Part shown: piece after piece, positions 35,771 through 45,890 of the stretch
Layout of the letters: every line of letters starts with the position of its first letter
Numbering within the stretch: position 1 is the first letter of the stretch
Source of the DNA: Pedobacter riviphilus
Lineage (GTDB): Bacteria; Bacteroidota; Bacteroidia; Sphingobacteriales; Sphingobacteriaceae
Direction of reading: 5' to 3'
Length of the DNA: 64,000 nucleotides
Assembly (NCBI RefSeq): GCF_014692875.1
Contig: NZ_CP061171.1
Location: 248,001-312,000 of the forward strand
Position numbers and translations under genes: made by a program
The notes under the pieces: model-generated
The model's input: only the letters and a program-made list of their open reading frames with translations
The model's database searches: none
Told to the model about the DNA's origin: nothing

Positions 35771-36925
35771 ATGAGTATTTATTTAGATAATGCAGCGACC
35801 ACCCCACTTGCCAGTGAGGTTTTTACAGCCATGAAGCCCTTTATTTTTGAGTCATTTGCAAACCCGTCTTCGGCACACGCTTTAGGCAGGTATGCCAGAG
35901 AAGCCGTAGAGCGATCGAGAGAAATTATTGCGGATACTTTATATACAGAACCAGGAAATATTTTCTTTACTTCTGGCGGAACCGAAGGCGATAATACAGC
36001 TTTACTTTCAGCAGTTTATAACCATAATATCCGGGTTGTTATTACTTCCAGATTAGAGCATTATGCTGTTTTAAATACACTTAAAGCTTTGGCAGACAGT
36101 GGTGTAATCAGATTGGTATATCTGGAAAACGATAGCAAAGGCAAATTATCGCTCGCTGAGCTGGATACTTTGCTCGAAAATGAAGAACCGGCACTAATAT
36201 CCTTAATGCACGGTAACAATGAAATAGGAAATTTAAATCCCATTTTGGAAATTGCCGATCTTGCTGAGCATCATGGTGCGATATTCCATTCAGATACGGT
36301 GCAAACCATTGGCCATATCGATATTAACACCCGCCAGCTGGCGCCCGATTTTCTGGTGGGCTCGGCGCATAAGTTTCATGGGCCGAAAGGTGTTGGTTTT
36401 CTATATGCAAAAGAACCGGCTAATCTGCGTGCTTTTATTAAGGGAGGAGGGCAGGAATCGGGAAAGCGGGCAGGTACCGAGAACGTAGCAGGTATTGTAG
36501 GGATGGCAGCGGCACTTCAGCATGCCTATGATAACCAAAACCTTTACGAAACACATATCCATTCACTTAAAAAAAGATTGCTTAACGGGCTTACAAGCCT
36601 TTCTGAAATAAACTTTAACGGTTATTCAGATCATCCTGATAAAAGCTTATCTACGGTATTAAGTGTTTCATTACCCGCATTGCCCAATGGTGCAGATTTG
36701 TTACAAACTTTAGACAGGGCAGGCATATTTGTTTCGGGAGGAAGCGCCTGTTCTTCCAATCATTCATCGCATGTTATTGAAGCATTGGGAACTGGTAAAA
36801 ATGAAGAAACAATCAGGTTTTCTTTCAGCAGGTTTAATACCCAGGCCGAAATCGATGAAGTGGTTGCACTGTTGAACAGCCTTTACCGCAATCGTCAGGA
36901 ACAATCAAACCTCCTTTACGCTTAA
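35771..36925 (+). CDS. Cysteine desulfurase (NifS/IscS-type aminotransferase class V)
   Basis: 384 residues. Signatures are YLDNAATTPL, TSGGTEGDN, the PLP lysine in VGSAHKFHGPKG (Lys201) and the active cysteine in SGGSACSSN (Cys327). The enzyme converts L-cysteine to alanine plus a protein-bound persulfide for Fe-S or thio-modification. Full length is normal for the family (about 380-400). It lies directly under a SAM-I riboswitch, so it is predicted to be repressed when SAM is plentiful. The TlpA-like gene is 38 bases downstream, likely the same operon. Confidence 0.93.
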   Translation: MSIYLDNAATTPLASEVFTAMKPFIFESFANPSSAHALGRYAREAVERSREIIADTLYTEPGNIFFTSGGTEGDNTALLSAVYNHNIRVVITSRLEHYAVLNTLKALADSGVIRLVYLENDSKGKLSLAELDTLLENEEPALISLMHGNNEIGNLNPILEIADLAEHHGAIFHSDTVQTIGHIDINTRQLAPDFLVGSAHKFHGPKGVGFLYAKEPANLRAFIKGGGQESGKRAGTENVAGIVGMAAALQHAYDNQNLYETHIHSLKKRLLNGLTSLSEINFNGYSDHPDKSLSTVLSVSLPALPNGADLLQTLDRAGIFVSGGSACSSNHSSHVIEALGTGKNEETIRFSFSRFNTQAEIDEVVALLNSLYRNRQEQSNLLYA

Positions 36926-36963
36926 AAATAATTCCTAATCATACATCAATAAATTAATCTGAA

Positions 36964-38091
36964 ATGAAAAAAACACTACTCGTTGCAGTTGCTGTACTAC
37001 CACTAGCTGCACTGGCACAAAAACCATTCTCGTTAAACGGAACCCTAAAAAATGATAAGGGGAATGAGAAAATTTACTTGAGCTATTCGAAAGATGGTAA
37101 ATCGATTTTAGACTCCACTGAATTAAAAAACGGCACTTTTGCTTTTAAAGGTGAGATCGCCGATCCGCTAAGGGCTTCGGTATATAAAAAGCCCGCTGAA
37201 AAGAATGGAAAACGCGATTTCTTGTCCATTTACCTTGAAGCTGCCAATATTCAGCTGGTATCTGCCGATTCTTTAAAAAATGCATCGATCAGCGGGTCGA
37301 AAGTAAATGCAGATAATGAAAAACTTAAGGCTTTAACCAAACCAGTTCAGGATAAACTGGCTGCAATAAATGGCGAATTTGGCAAATTAACCGCCGAACA
37401 AAAGAAAGACGAAGCCTTAACTGAGGCTATTTATAAGCGCTACGAAGCTGCAAGTAAAGAGTTGGAGCCCATTTATATCGATTTTGCCCGTTCCAATCCG
37501 CAGTCTTATGTTAGCTTATCAGCCATCTCCCAGATTGCAACCAGCGAATCTGCCCAACCTGAGGCCGAAAAGGCTTATGCTGCATTGAGTCAGAGTCTTA
37601 AAGACAGCAAATCGGGCAAAGATATTTCAACTTATTTTGATGCGATAAAGAACACTAAAATAGGCGTTCAGGCTTTAGATTTTACACAAAATGATGTGAA
37701 CGACAAGCCTGTAAAGCTATCTGATTTTAAAGGTAAATATGTTCTGGTTGATTTCTGGGCATCGTGGTGTGGCCCTTGCAGACAAGAGAATCCGAACGTT
37801 GTGGCTGCCTATAACCAATATAAAGATAAAGGCTTTACCGTTTTAGGGGTTTCTTTAGATCGGCCTGGTAAAAAAGAGGCCTGGTTGAAAGCCATTGCTG
37901 ATGATCAGTTAACCTGGACGCATGTTTCTGATTTGAAATTCTGGGATAATGCTGTAGCTAAACAATATGGCATCCGTTCTATTCCGGCAAATTTCCTTAT
38001 CGATCCAAACGGAAAAATTGTTGCAAAAGGACTTCGTGGCGAGGCTTTAAAAGAAAAATTAGCTTCGTTACTTGACGCTAAAACCAAATAA
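36964..38091 (+). CDS. TlpA-like thiol-disulfide reductase with N-terminal DUF4369-like domain
   Basis: 375 residues with signal peptide MKKTLLVAVAVLPLAALAQ. About residues 20-115 form a DUF4369-type beta domain (SLNGTLKNDKGNEKIYLSYS). A helical linker follows. The C-terminal thioredoxin fold has WASWCGPC (Cys269, Cys272) and the cis-proline segment IRSIPANFLIDPNG. It is periplasmic, probably a reductant for disulfides or cytochrome maturation. Because it follows the cysteine desulfurase on the riboswitch transcript, a link to sulfur metabolism is likely. Confidence 0.88.
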   Translation: MKKTLLVAVAVLPLAALAQKPFSLNGTLKNDKGNEKIYLSYSKDGKSILDSTELKNGTFAFKGEIADPLRASVYKKPAEKNGKRDFLSIYLEAANIQLVSADSLKNASISGSKVNADNEKLKALTKPVQDKLAAINGEFGKLTAEQKKDEALTEAIYKRYEAASKELEPIYIDFARSNPQSYVSLSAISQIATSESAQPEAEKAYAALSQSLKDSKSGKDISTYFDAIKNTKIGVQALDFTQNDVNDKPVKLSDFKGKYVLVDFWASWCGPCRQENPNVVAAYNQYKDKGFTVLGVSLDRPGKKEAWLKAIADDQLTWTHVSDLKFWDNAVAKQYGIRSIPANFLIDPNGKIVAKGLRGEALKEKLASLLDAKTK

Positions 38092-38496
38092 TCTATTTTA
38101 ATTAAAATCTATAAAAACCAGAATCGAAAATGATAAAACCAGCTTTTGTGCAAAGGGTTTAAAAGTTTACCGGATAGAAAAACAGGGGCGATTGAGGCCG
38201 CCCCTGAATAAGTGATTTATCACGGTATGTGACAACTAATGCTGAATTAATATTTAACCACTTAAAATCGAATATAATGAAAATATCCTAACTGTTTAGT
38301 TGTTTCTACAACTTATTAGCAAAAATACATTCTAAGCTATTAGAAATATATGCTAAATACACATTTACGCCCACACATTTTTTTTGACACAGCTTTAATA
38401 TTAAAGGTTTAACAACAGGGGGTTAATATCGGCTTTGGAGAATAAAATATAATGCCTTTTGGCACCCCTAATCATTGTTAACCTTCTATAAATGAA
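38092..38496. other. Non-coding gap before the third susC
   Basis: No gene is seen in these 405 bases. CAGGGGCG (38183-38190)/CGCCCCTG (38199-38206), stem 8 and loop 8, is a GC-rich terminator-like hairpin without a T tract, closing the desulfurase/TlpA transcript. The susC promoter should lie in the last 100 bases; TTTG at 38434 and CTTTTG at 38456 resemble the -33/-7 pair but lack the TA of the -7 element. Confidence 0.5.
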
Positions 38497-41400
38497 ATGA
38501 AACGAAAATTACTTTCGCTTATTATACTATGCCTTGTCGTAGCCTTTCCTGCATTTTCACAAACTAAAGTGATTACAGGAAAAGTTACTGCAGCCGAAGA
38601 CGGGCTCCCAATCCCGGCTGCATCTATCAAGATTCCGGGAACAAAAATCGGCACACAAACTGATGTAAATGGCAAATATTCCATTGCTATTCCACCATCT
38701 GCCAAATCAATCGAATTCAGCTTTCTGGGCTTTGCTACCGTCCGTGAAAATATCAATGCCAGAGCGGTAATTAACATCTCATTAAAATCAGATGCAACTG
38801 GTTTAAATGATGTAGTGGTAACAGGTTATTATAAAAGAAATAAAGAGTCTTTTACAGGAGCTTCTACTACGATTACAAGAAAGGAATTAGAAAAATTTAA
38901 CACCAACAATATCTTTTTATTAATACAAAGTGTTGATCCTGCATTTAAGGTCGCTCAAAATAATGTTAAAGGCTCTAACCCAAATGTTGTGCCCGAAATA
39001 TCAATTAGGGGGATAGGTAGTGTAGGAAGTAACGTAAACACACCTTTGGTTATATTAGATGGGTTTCAGGTTTCAATGGAAAGGCTTTATGATTTGGATA
39101 TCAATAGAATAGAGTCAATTACATTGTTAAAAGATGCTAGTGCAACTATCTTGTATGGCTCGCGCGGCGGTAATGGAGTGGTGATTATCGAAACAAGGTT
39201 GCCCAAGGCCGGAAAATTTACCGTAACATATGAGGCTAGGCCCACACTTACTTTGGTAGATCTTTCTGCTTATAATTTGATGAATGCCAATGAAAAGCTA
39301 ACTTATGAGAAATTGGCAGGCGCATACACTTTTACCAATGAAACGGTAAGTGACCCTTTTTGGACAAGCGATTATCAGATGAAGCTAGATAATCTTTATG
39401 CAAAGCGATTGATTGATGTTAAAAGCGGAGTTAATACCTATTGGTTAAGTCAACCAGTTACATCATCTATTTCAACTGCACATAGCCTACGTATTGAAGG
39501 TGGTAATGAGGAAGTTCGGTATAGCATAGATGCATCTTACCAGGATGTTAAAGGGGCCATGAAAGAGTCTGGAAGGAAAAAATATGGAGCAGGATTTAAT
39601 CTCGTGTATCGTATTCCTAATAAAATTTCTTTAAGAAATTATGCCAGCTTGACCGGTAATAATGCTTATAACTCTCCTTATGGCTCATTCTCTCAATATG
39701 TAAATATGAACCCCTATGAAAGGATATACGATGATAGTGGACAATTGATCAGTATATATAATAAAGTTGGCGAAAATTTTGGCAATACATTTGGTGGAAA
39801 TGTATACAACCCTTTGTACAATGCTTCTTTGCCTTATAAAGATGATTCGCATAGTGCAATAATTAGCAATAACCTCAGTTTAGAATGGTTTGCCCTTAAA
39901 GATTTAAAAGTTGATATTCTAGCTACTATAGAAAAACAGTTTGATGATAGTGAAAAATATATTTCTCCGCTAGACACAAGATTTATTTCGGTAAAAGCTA
40001 AAGAAGATAAAGGTTCTTATGTTTTAACCAACGGAGGTGCATTTCGTTACGAAGCTCGGCTGTCTTTGCAGTACTCAAAAAGAATAAAAAAACATCAACT
40101 TAACGCGGTACTCGCTGGGGAGCTAAGAGCTAGTACTGTGCAAAAAACTATCTATAGTTTAACTGGTTTTGTTGATGATCGTTTTGTAAGCCCGAGCTTG
40201 GCATTAAAATATGCCACTGACACCAGACCAGATTATACGGAAACGCCAGAACGTTTGTTGGGCATCCCATTTAATATTCATTATGATTATGATAATCGCT
40301 TTTTGCTGGATTTATCTTCACGGATTGATGGGTCTTCAAAGTTTGGTAAAGAAAATCGCTATGGTAGTTTTTGGAGTGCTGGAGTTGGATATAATCTACA
40401 TAAAGAAGCATTTTTTGAAAATAATATTGCTTCACAACTGCGCATATACGCTAATGTTGGTGAAAATGGGAATGACAGTTTTTCTGCGAACATGACTTCA
40501 ACTTCTTACCAATACTCATCAAATGGGGTGTACAATAAACAAATTGTGGCACAATATACAAATCAGGGAAATCCTTCGCTAACATGGCCTAAGGTATTCC
40601 AAACGGACTTGGGCTTGCAGTCAAAAATTTTCAACAGAATAGATCTGCGCTTCGATTGGTATAACAAAGTGACTAATCGTATGATTTCACAGATTACCAC
40701 AGCACCATCGTTGGGTTTCCCAAACAATTCTATTTTCGAAAACTTAGGTAAAGTGCGTAATAGAGGTTTTGAGATTAGTACATCAACATTGGTGACAAAT
40801 AATGATCGAAACAACTTTTCGTGGTACATAAATCTAAACGTCGTTAGTAATCGTAGTAAATTGTTAGAAATCTCCGATGAACTGAAAAAATTAAACGAAT
40901 CCAATGTGGTTAGAGATACCATAGGTGGAGTCGCTAATATTGTTAGGCCTTCAGTTTATTTTGAACAAGGCCAATCTATGGGCGTAATACGTGGGGGGCG
41001 TTCTTTAGGTATTGATCCAGCTAATGGACGCGAGATGTTTTTAACTTCCGGCGGTCAGGTTACTTACAACTGGAATAGTAATAATCAAACCATCATTGGC
41101 AATACTGAGCCGAAAATAGAGGGAGTCCTGGGAACAACTTTGAGTTATGGTAGATTATCGATACAGGCAAATTTTAACTATTCGCTAGGGGGTGATGTTT
41201 ACAACCAAACCTTGGTAGACCGAGTGGAAAATGCGACTCCATATCTTAATGTTGACAAAAGGGTACTGGATGAACGGTGGAAACAGCCCGGAGATTTGGT
41301 GAATTTTAAAGGCATAAGCGATAATACCGTAACCCAGGTATCTTCAAGATTTGTGCAACGAGAAAATTATATTCGATTTTCTAACCTTAACATCAATTAT

Positions 41401-41559
41401 GATTTGGGGCAAGGCCTACTACGTAAGTTAAAGCTGCAAAGAGTTAAGTTTAATCTTTCTACAAATGACTTATTTAGAATTAGTACTGTACACATGGAAA
41501 GAGGTACAGACTACCCTTTTTCTCGCACTTATAATGCGGGGTTCTTGATTCAATTTTAA
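38497..41559 (+). CDS. SusC/RagA-family TonB-linked outer membrane transporter (no STN domain)
   Basis: 1020 residues. The signal peptide (LIILCLVVAFPAFSQ) leads directly into the carboxypeptidase-regulatory-like domain (VITGKVTAAEDGLPIPAASI). The plug (ELEKFNTNNIFLLIQSVDPA; SVGSNVNTPLVILDGF; LYGSRGGNGVVIIET) and barrel end in YNAGFLIQF. With no STN domain and no FecR/sigma nearby, it is not a signalling receptor of the type found in the two earlier PULs. It heads a four-gene operon with SusD, a DUF4843 lipoprotein and a PKD-like lipoprotein; the substrate is unknown. Confidence 0.94.
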   Translation: MKRKLLSLIILCLVVAFPAFSQTKVITGKVTAAEDGLPIPAASIKIPGTKIGTQTDVNGKYSIAIPPSAKSIEFSFLGFATVRENINARAVINISLKSDATGLNDVVVTGYYKRNKESFTGASTTITRKELEKFNTNNIFLLIQSVDPAFKVAQNNVKGSNPNVVPEISIRGIGSVGSNVNTPLVILDGFQVSMERLYDLDINRIESITLLKDASATILYGSRGGNGVVIIETRLPKAGKFTVTYEARPTLTLVDLSAYNLMNANEKLTYEKLAGAYTFTNETVSDPFWTSDYQMKLDNLYAKRLIDVKSGVNTYWLSQPVTSSISTAHSLRIEGGNEEVRYSIDASYQDVKGAMKESGRKKYGAGFNLVYRIPNKISLRNYASLTGNNAYNSPYGSFSQYVNMNPYERIYDDSGQLISIYNKVGENFGNTFGGNVYNPLYNASLPYKDDSHSAIISNNLSLEWFALKDLKVDILATIEKQFDDSEKYISPLDTRFISVKAKEDKGSYVLTNGGAFRYEARLSLQYSKRIKKHQLNAVLAGELRASTVQKTIYSLTGFVDDRFVSPSLALKYATDTRPDYTETPERLLGIPFNIHYDYDNRFLLDLSSRIDGSSKFGKENRYGSFWSAGVGYNLHKEAFFENNIASQLRIYANVGENGNDSFSANMTSTSYQYSSNGVYNKQIVAQYTNQGNPSLTWPKVFQTDLGLQSKIFNRIDLRFDWYNKVTNRMISQITTAPSLGFPNNSIFENLGKVRNRGFEISTSTLVTNNDRNNFSWYINLNVVSNRSKLLEISDELKKLNESNVVRDTIGGVANIVRPSVYFEQGQSMGVIRGGRSLGIDPANGREMFLTSGGQVTYNWNSNNQTIIGNTEPKIEGVLGTTLSYGRLSIQANFNYSLGGDVYNQTLVDRVENATPYLNVDKRVLDERWKQPGDLVNFKGISDNTVTQVSSRFVQRENYIRFSNLNINYDLGQGLLRKLKLQRVKFNLSTNDLFRISTVHMERGTDYPFSRTYNAGFLIQF

Positions 41560-41568
41560 AGTTTTACA

Positions 41569-43047
41569 ATGAAATATATATATATAATACTTTTAGTGCC
41601 TGCCTTACTATTATTAAGCGGTTGTAAAAAATGGCTAGATGTAAAGCCAAATAATGTAGTTAACGAGGATGAAATTTTCTCTGACGATGGAAAAGGTTTT
41701 CAAAGTGCTTTGGCAGGTGTATATTATAAACTGTCGGCAACAGAACTTTATGGTAGAGAACTGAAATTTGGTTTGTTAGACGCAATGGTTGGTTATTACA
41801 ACATTAGCGCAACAGGTCATACTTATTCGGATGCGGCGAAGTTTGATTTTACTAACATAACTACACGTCCAAAAATTGATGGTATCTGGAGTGGTCTGTA
41901 CAACTCGATTAACACTATCAATATTATTTTAAACAATGTTGAAAAGATTAAAGGTAATTCCAATTATGCTTTAATTAAAGGGGAAGCGCTTGGTCTTCGG
42001 GGCTTGTTGCACCTAGATTTGTTAAAATATTTTGGCCCAGTGATTAAAACCGATGGTTTAGAAACTGCTGCAATCCCTTATTACAGTACAGTAGGTACAC
42101 ATGCAAAAAAAAAAATAACCAGTAGACAGGTTCTTGACCAAGTAGAAATAGATCTACAAGAGGCTTTAGTTTTGTTAGCCAACGATCCAATAAAAAAAAT
42201 CGGCAGAACGGGCAATGCAAATGGTAATTCTCTAGATTATAATTCTATCCTAGACAGGCGAGGGGTGAGGATGAATTATTATGCCGTCTTAGCTCTATTG
42301 GCTCGTAAATCGCAATGGGAAGGAAATCAACAAGAGGCATTTATACGAGCTAAGAGAGTTGTGGATGAGTTGGCCAATTCAAATGCCGTTGCCTTAATTT
42401 CTGGTAAAGATATAGCAAGTAATTATCAGCCCGATTTGCGTTTCGCCTCCGAAAATATTTTTGGGTTATATGTAAATGACTTTAAAAAGCAAAATATAAC
42501 TAATGGTATATTACCTGGTTTACAGGATGGATATGGTACCAATACTGTATTGCTGCCCGATTATGATTATCTAAATGCCAATTTATATAGTAAAGCGGAA
42601 AGTGGAAGTACGAACGATTACCGACTATTGTATTGGTTTGCCAGCTATCAGGGCGTATATCGTTTAATCAAGTTTCAAATCGATGATAATGCAGCAACAT
42701 TCTACAACCAGTACGAGGTGACCATGATAAGTTTAGCTGAGATGTACTATATTATGGCCGAGGCCAAGCTAGATACCGATCCGCAAAATGCGATAGACAT
42801 TCTCAACCAATTGCGAAAAAGTAGAAATTTGATTACCCCTATTGCCTATAGTAATACTTTAACTAAACCTCAACTATTACAATACATTATAGATGAAGCC
42901 AGAAAACAGTCCATAGGCGAAGGTTACATGTACGGGATGTATAAAAGGCTTTATGTCGATTTTTTTAAGAAGTCTGGGACAGTTAAAGCTAGTAAGAACA
43001 TTTATGTATTGCCTATTCCTATAGATGAAAACATATACAACCCATAA
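41569..43047 (+). CDS. SusD/RagB-family lipoprotein
   Basis: 492 residues with lipoprotein signal PALLLLSGCKKWLDVKP (Cys19; KKWLDVKP is a typical SusD start). Family segments are LIKGEALGLRGLLHLDLLKY, the central NYYAVLALLARK helices and TMISLAEMYYIMAEAKLDTD. It ends in the YVLPIPIDENIYNP tail. Only nine bases separate it from susC, so the two are translated from one mRNA. Confidence 0.93.
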   Translation: MKYIYIILLVPALLLLSGCKKWLDVKPNNVVNEDEIFSDDGKGFQSALAGVYYKLSATELYGRELKFGLLDAMVGYYNISATGHTYSDAAKFDFTNITTRPKIDGIWSGLYNSINTINIILNNVEKIKGNSNYALIKGEALGLRGLLHLDLLKYFGPVIKTDGLETAAIPYYSTVGTHAKKKITSRQVLDQVEIDLQEALVLLANDPIKKIGRTGNANGNSLDYNSILDRRGVRMNYYAVLALLARKSQWEGNQQEAFIRAKRVVDELANSNAVALISGKDIASNYQPDLRFASENIFGLYVNDFKKQNITNGILPGLQDGYGTNTVLLPDYDYLNANLYSKAESGSTNDYRLLYWFASYQGVYRLIKFQIDDNAATFYNQYEVTMISLAEMYYIMAEAKLDTDPQNAIDILNQLRKSRNLITPIAYSNTLTKPQLLQYIIDEARKQSIGEGYMYGMYKRLYVDFFKKSGTVKASKNIYVLPIPIDENIYNP

Positions 43048-43057
43048 TCTTATCAAG

Positions 43058-43849
43058 ATGAAAAAATACTATCTCTATAAAAAAATAAATGTTTGCATAT
43101 TGTTTTCGATATTCCTGCTTGGCAGTTGTAAGGAAAATGACAATTTATTAGATTACGATACCAGTACAAGTTATATCTACTTTGCCCAACCCAATGCTGA
43201 TAAAAGGTCTGAAGAAAAATGGATTGATTCTATCAGCTACTCATTTGCCCTTGATGTACAGGGCTTGAAAGAAAAAACGATTGCTATACCGTTACGTGTT
43301 TCTGGCGTTGCTACTGCTCAAAACCGTAAGGTTAACTATGCTGTTAATTATGACAAAAGTAAGGCTAATTTTGAAATTCTAACTTTTTCTGATCCCATTA
43401 TAAGGGCTGGTAGATTTACGGATACACTATACATGAAGATCCGAAATACTTCCGAGTTAAATACCAGAATAATGAGTGTCGTTTTGGATCTTAAGGATAA
43501 CGATGACTTTAAAGTAGGTAATCAATCAAATAGAAGCATTAAGATTAGTTTTACCAATCAGTTATTGGAACCAAAATGGTGGAAAACCTGGGTTAAGGTT
43601 TTTGGTCCTTATAAACCAGAGGTATACAGGCTATGGATACAGCTTTATCAATTAGGTGCCGATCCCTCTCCAGACCTTTATGGGGTATATCCAGCACCCT
43701 ATTATTACTGGGATAACATGCCAACATTTGCCTCGGCTTCCTCTTTCCCAGTAACTTACATGTATATAGATGTGTTGCGTAAATACCTCCGGGAACACGA
43801 AGTTTACCCTAATGGCGATACAACTCAGCCTCGAATTTATTTACCATAA
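43058..43849 (+). CDS. DUF4843-family lipoprotein
   Basis: 263 residues from ATG 43058 (MKKYYLYKKI), ten bases after the susD stop; an upstream ATG at 43025 would overlap susD. Lipoprotein signal is FSIFLLGSCKEND. The body matches the DUF4843 pattern found behind certain SusC/SusD pairs: ending of the first part at TSYIYFAQPN, a beta-rich middle (KEKTIAIPLRVSGVA), and a C-terminal WVKVFGPYKPEVYRLW segment. It is probably an accessory surface protein of the transporter; the molecular role is unknown. Confidence 0.75.
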   Translation: MKKYYLYKKINVCILFSIFLLGSCKENDNLLDYDTSTSYIYFAQPNADKRSEEKWIDSISYSFALDVQGLKEKTIAIPLRVSGVATAQNRKVNYAVNYDKSKANFEILTFSDPIIRAGRFTDTLYMKIRNTSELNTRIMSVVLDLKDNDDFKVGNQSNRSIKISFTNQLLEPKWWKTWVKVFGPYKPEVYRLWIQLYQLGADPSPDLYGVYPAPYYYWDNMPTFASASSFPVTYMYIDVLRKYLREHEVYPNGDTTQPRIYLP

Positions 43850-43858
43850 TCAAAAAAA

Positions 43859-45352
43859 ATGACCAAAAAAATAATTTATACCACATTATACGCTTGCTTA
43901 TTGGTTTGGCTTACTGGCTGTTCTAAGGATACGGGCAATTATGATTATCAGCTTAAAAACACTATAACAATAGGGAATGTATTAAATGGAGATCATAACT
44001 CTGAGCGTATTTATAGATTCGTTTATGGGGATTCTATCAATATTGTACCTGATGTAAAAGGTACAATTAGTAAAGACAATCTTTCAGGCTTTAGCTTTCT
44101 ATGGATAGTTGATAAAGATACTGTAGCTAAAACAAAAGATTTGCACATTACCAGCGATCGTATCGGGTTTGGCAAAAAGGTGGGTAATCTTTACATCACA
44201 GATAAAGAATTGGGAGTTTTTTATAACTATAATTTTACTTTTGAGATTACAAGTGATGCCCCACGTGGCCATTTTGTCCTGGCAGAAGATGATCAGGGGC
44301 ATAGCCACCTGTATATAAAGACAACACTTAAGCCATTGGCTCCATTTAAAACCGTCAGTAAAATCGGTGAAATACAACTTGGGGATAACCCTAGTGGATT
44401 AAGTTTGGTTAGAAATAATGGAAATTCTTCTACTAATTATACTTATTCGTTGATTACAGCTACCAAGCAAGGTGCTCCTTATCATATTATACAATTCCTA
44501 TTAGGGGATATGCTACCTTCTATTTTGTATGGTAATAATTCAATGGCTGATGCGAAGGTTACGTTGGAACCAACTTTCATTGATCGCAATAGATCATCTG
44601 GAAGAGTTGGTTATATTTTGAACAAAGGAAAAGCATATACATCAAGTTTAGGAATTGTTAGTCCTGTATTGTATTCACAAGATCCCTTAAATTATGACTT
44701 CGGAGAAAAAGGGTTAATTATAAATGCATCGCTGTATGGTTATTATATGGCTGGGTTTGACCAGCGTAATAGCCGGTTTAGGGTATTTGGTAATAACTGG
44801 GCAACACAAAATCTATTCGTGAAAAATTATGACAACATTATTGACCCGAGTTTAACTGCTGGTCATACCTTTGTAGGAGGAGCCGAAGGCTACGATGGAA
44901 GTGCTTTTTTTTACACCTTACTAACAAAAAAAGGGAATACGCTCTATTTATTTAAGCTGGCATTCGATTCTGCTTATACACCTAAAGAGTTCACTTTAGT
45001 AGCCACAAAAGAAATCTCAAATATTGATAAGTTGTCAAATGTATTTTTTAATGCTGGAAATAAGTTTTGGTATTTATCAATTGGAAGAGAAATTTATAGT
45101 ACTTCTGTGTTGGGCTTAGATCTCCAATTATCTTATAAATTACCTAATGATGATTCTGGAGATATTGTTGCGTTTAACTTCAATTATGATGATGCATCCG
45201 CTTACACTTTGCTTGGTGTTGCTACCTATAATCAAGCATCATCTTTACCTCACAAAGGGTCGTATTACATATTTAACTATGGTGATAGACAATTACAAGA
45301 AACTTCATTGAATACCATTGATAAAGCAAAAGCAATACAGATCGGATTGTAG
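43859..45352 (+). CDS. PKD-like family lipoprotein
   Basis: 497 residues. Lipoprotein signal is CLLVWLTGCSKDTGNYDY. Beta-rich throughout, starting with an Ig/PKD-like part (about 25-140: YRFVYGDSINIVPDVKG; FSFLWIVDKDTVAKT) and followed by what looks like a propeller-like section (GHFVLAEDDQGHSHLYIKTT; FNAGNKFWYLSIGREIYST). The family is repeatedly found behind SusC/SusD/DUF4843. It is the last gene of the operon, ten bases after DUF4843; a hairpin lies 18 bases after its stop. Confidence 0.75.
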   Translation: MTKKIIYTTLYACLLVWLTGCSKDTGNYDYQLKNTITIGNVLNGDHNSERIYRFVYGDSINIVPDVKGTISKDNLSGFSFLWIVDKDTVAKTKDLHITSDRIGFGKKVGNLYITDKELGVFYNYNFTFEITSDAPRGHFVLAEDDQGHSHLYIKTTLKPLAPFKTVSKIGEIQLGDNPSGLSLVRNNGNSSTNYTYSLITATKQGAPYHIIQFLLGDMLPSILYGNNSMADAKVTLEPTFIDRNRSSGRVGYILNKGKAYTSSLGIVSPVLYSQDPLNYDFGEKGLIINASLYGYYMAGFDQRNSRFRVFGNNWATQNLFVKNYDNIIDPSLTAGHTFVGGAEGYDGSAFFYTLLTKKGNTLYLFKLAFDSAYTPKEFTLVATKEISNIDKLSNVFFNAGNKFWYLSIGREIYSTSVLGLDLQLSYKLPNDDSGDIVAFNFNYDDASAYTLLGVATYNQASSLPHKGSYYIFNYGDRQLQETSLNTIDKAKAIQIGL

Positions 45353-45890
45353 AGTAAAATATTATAAATGACATAAAGCCTAAATAAAGCTTATTTTGGC
45401 TTTATGTTGCTTGTGATAAATTAGCTGGCATTTCTGTTTGAAATTAGTTTAAACTGTTTTTTATTGATGCCTTATGAAAACAGTACCTGGAAGAGTAGTA
45501 TGAGCTTAAAAAATTGAAAGTAACACATTGAAGCGATGAGGGCCAAGTATTACTATAGACCCTTTGGAGGGTATTTATATTTGGTAATATGCCTTTTGGA
45601 ACATGTAATAAGCTCACCAAAGTGCCAAAATATTTTATTATCTGCCTGACAGCAGAACGGCTAAGCATCGCACATTTCTACTGTACCAGCTTTCCTTCAA
45701 ATAAAATGCTGACCACGCAGTAGTTACAAGGCAATTGAAAACGCGTTATTTCTACTTGTAAAATAAATTCAGCATGAAGCGACACTCAGCCTAGAAACGA
45801 TAAAAGCAGATACTTACTGTCAATAATAATCGAACTCAGGTTAATATGGTACGATGGTGGTGGATTTTGAAGTGATTAAATGACCAACTA
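45353..45890. other. Non-coding gap between convergent operons
   Basis: ACATAAAGCC (45371-45380)/GGCTTTATGT (45398-45407) is a perfect 10-bp stem, likely the end of the PKD-like transcript. I see nothing supported in the other 480 bases. A short minus-strand ORF at 45444-45668 has no recognisable features. Confidence 0.5.

Noticed and set aside
38434..38461. Complete -33/-7 promoter for the third susC
   Set aside because: The two TTTG boxes are at nearly the right spacing, but the -7 element lacks its TA.
45444..45668. 74-residue minus-strand ORF in the gap after the PKD-like gene
   Set aside because: No family resemblance, no signal or domain, and low-quality start context; it lies in non-coding DNA behind a terminator.
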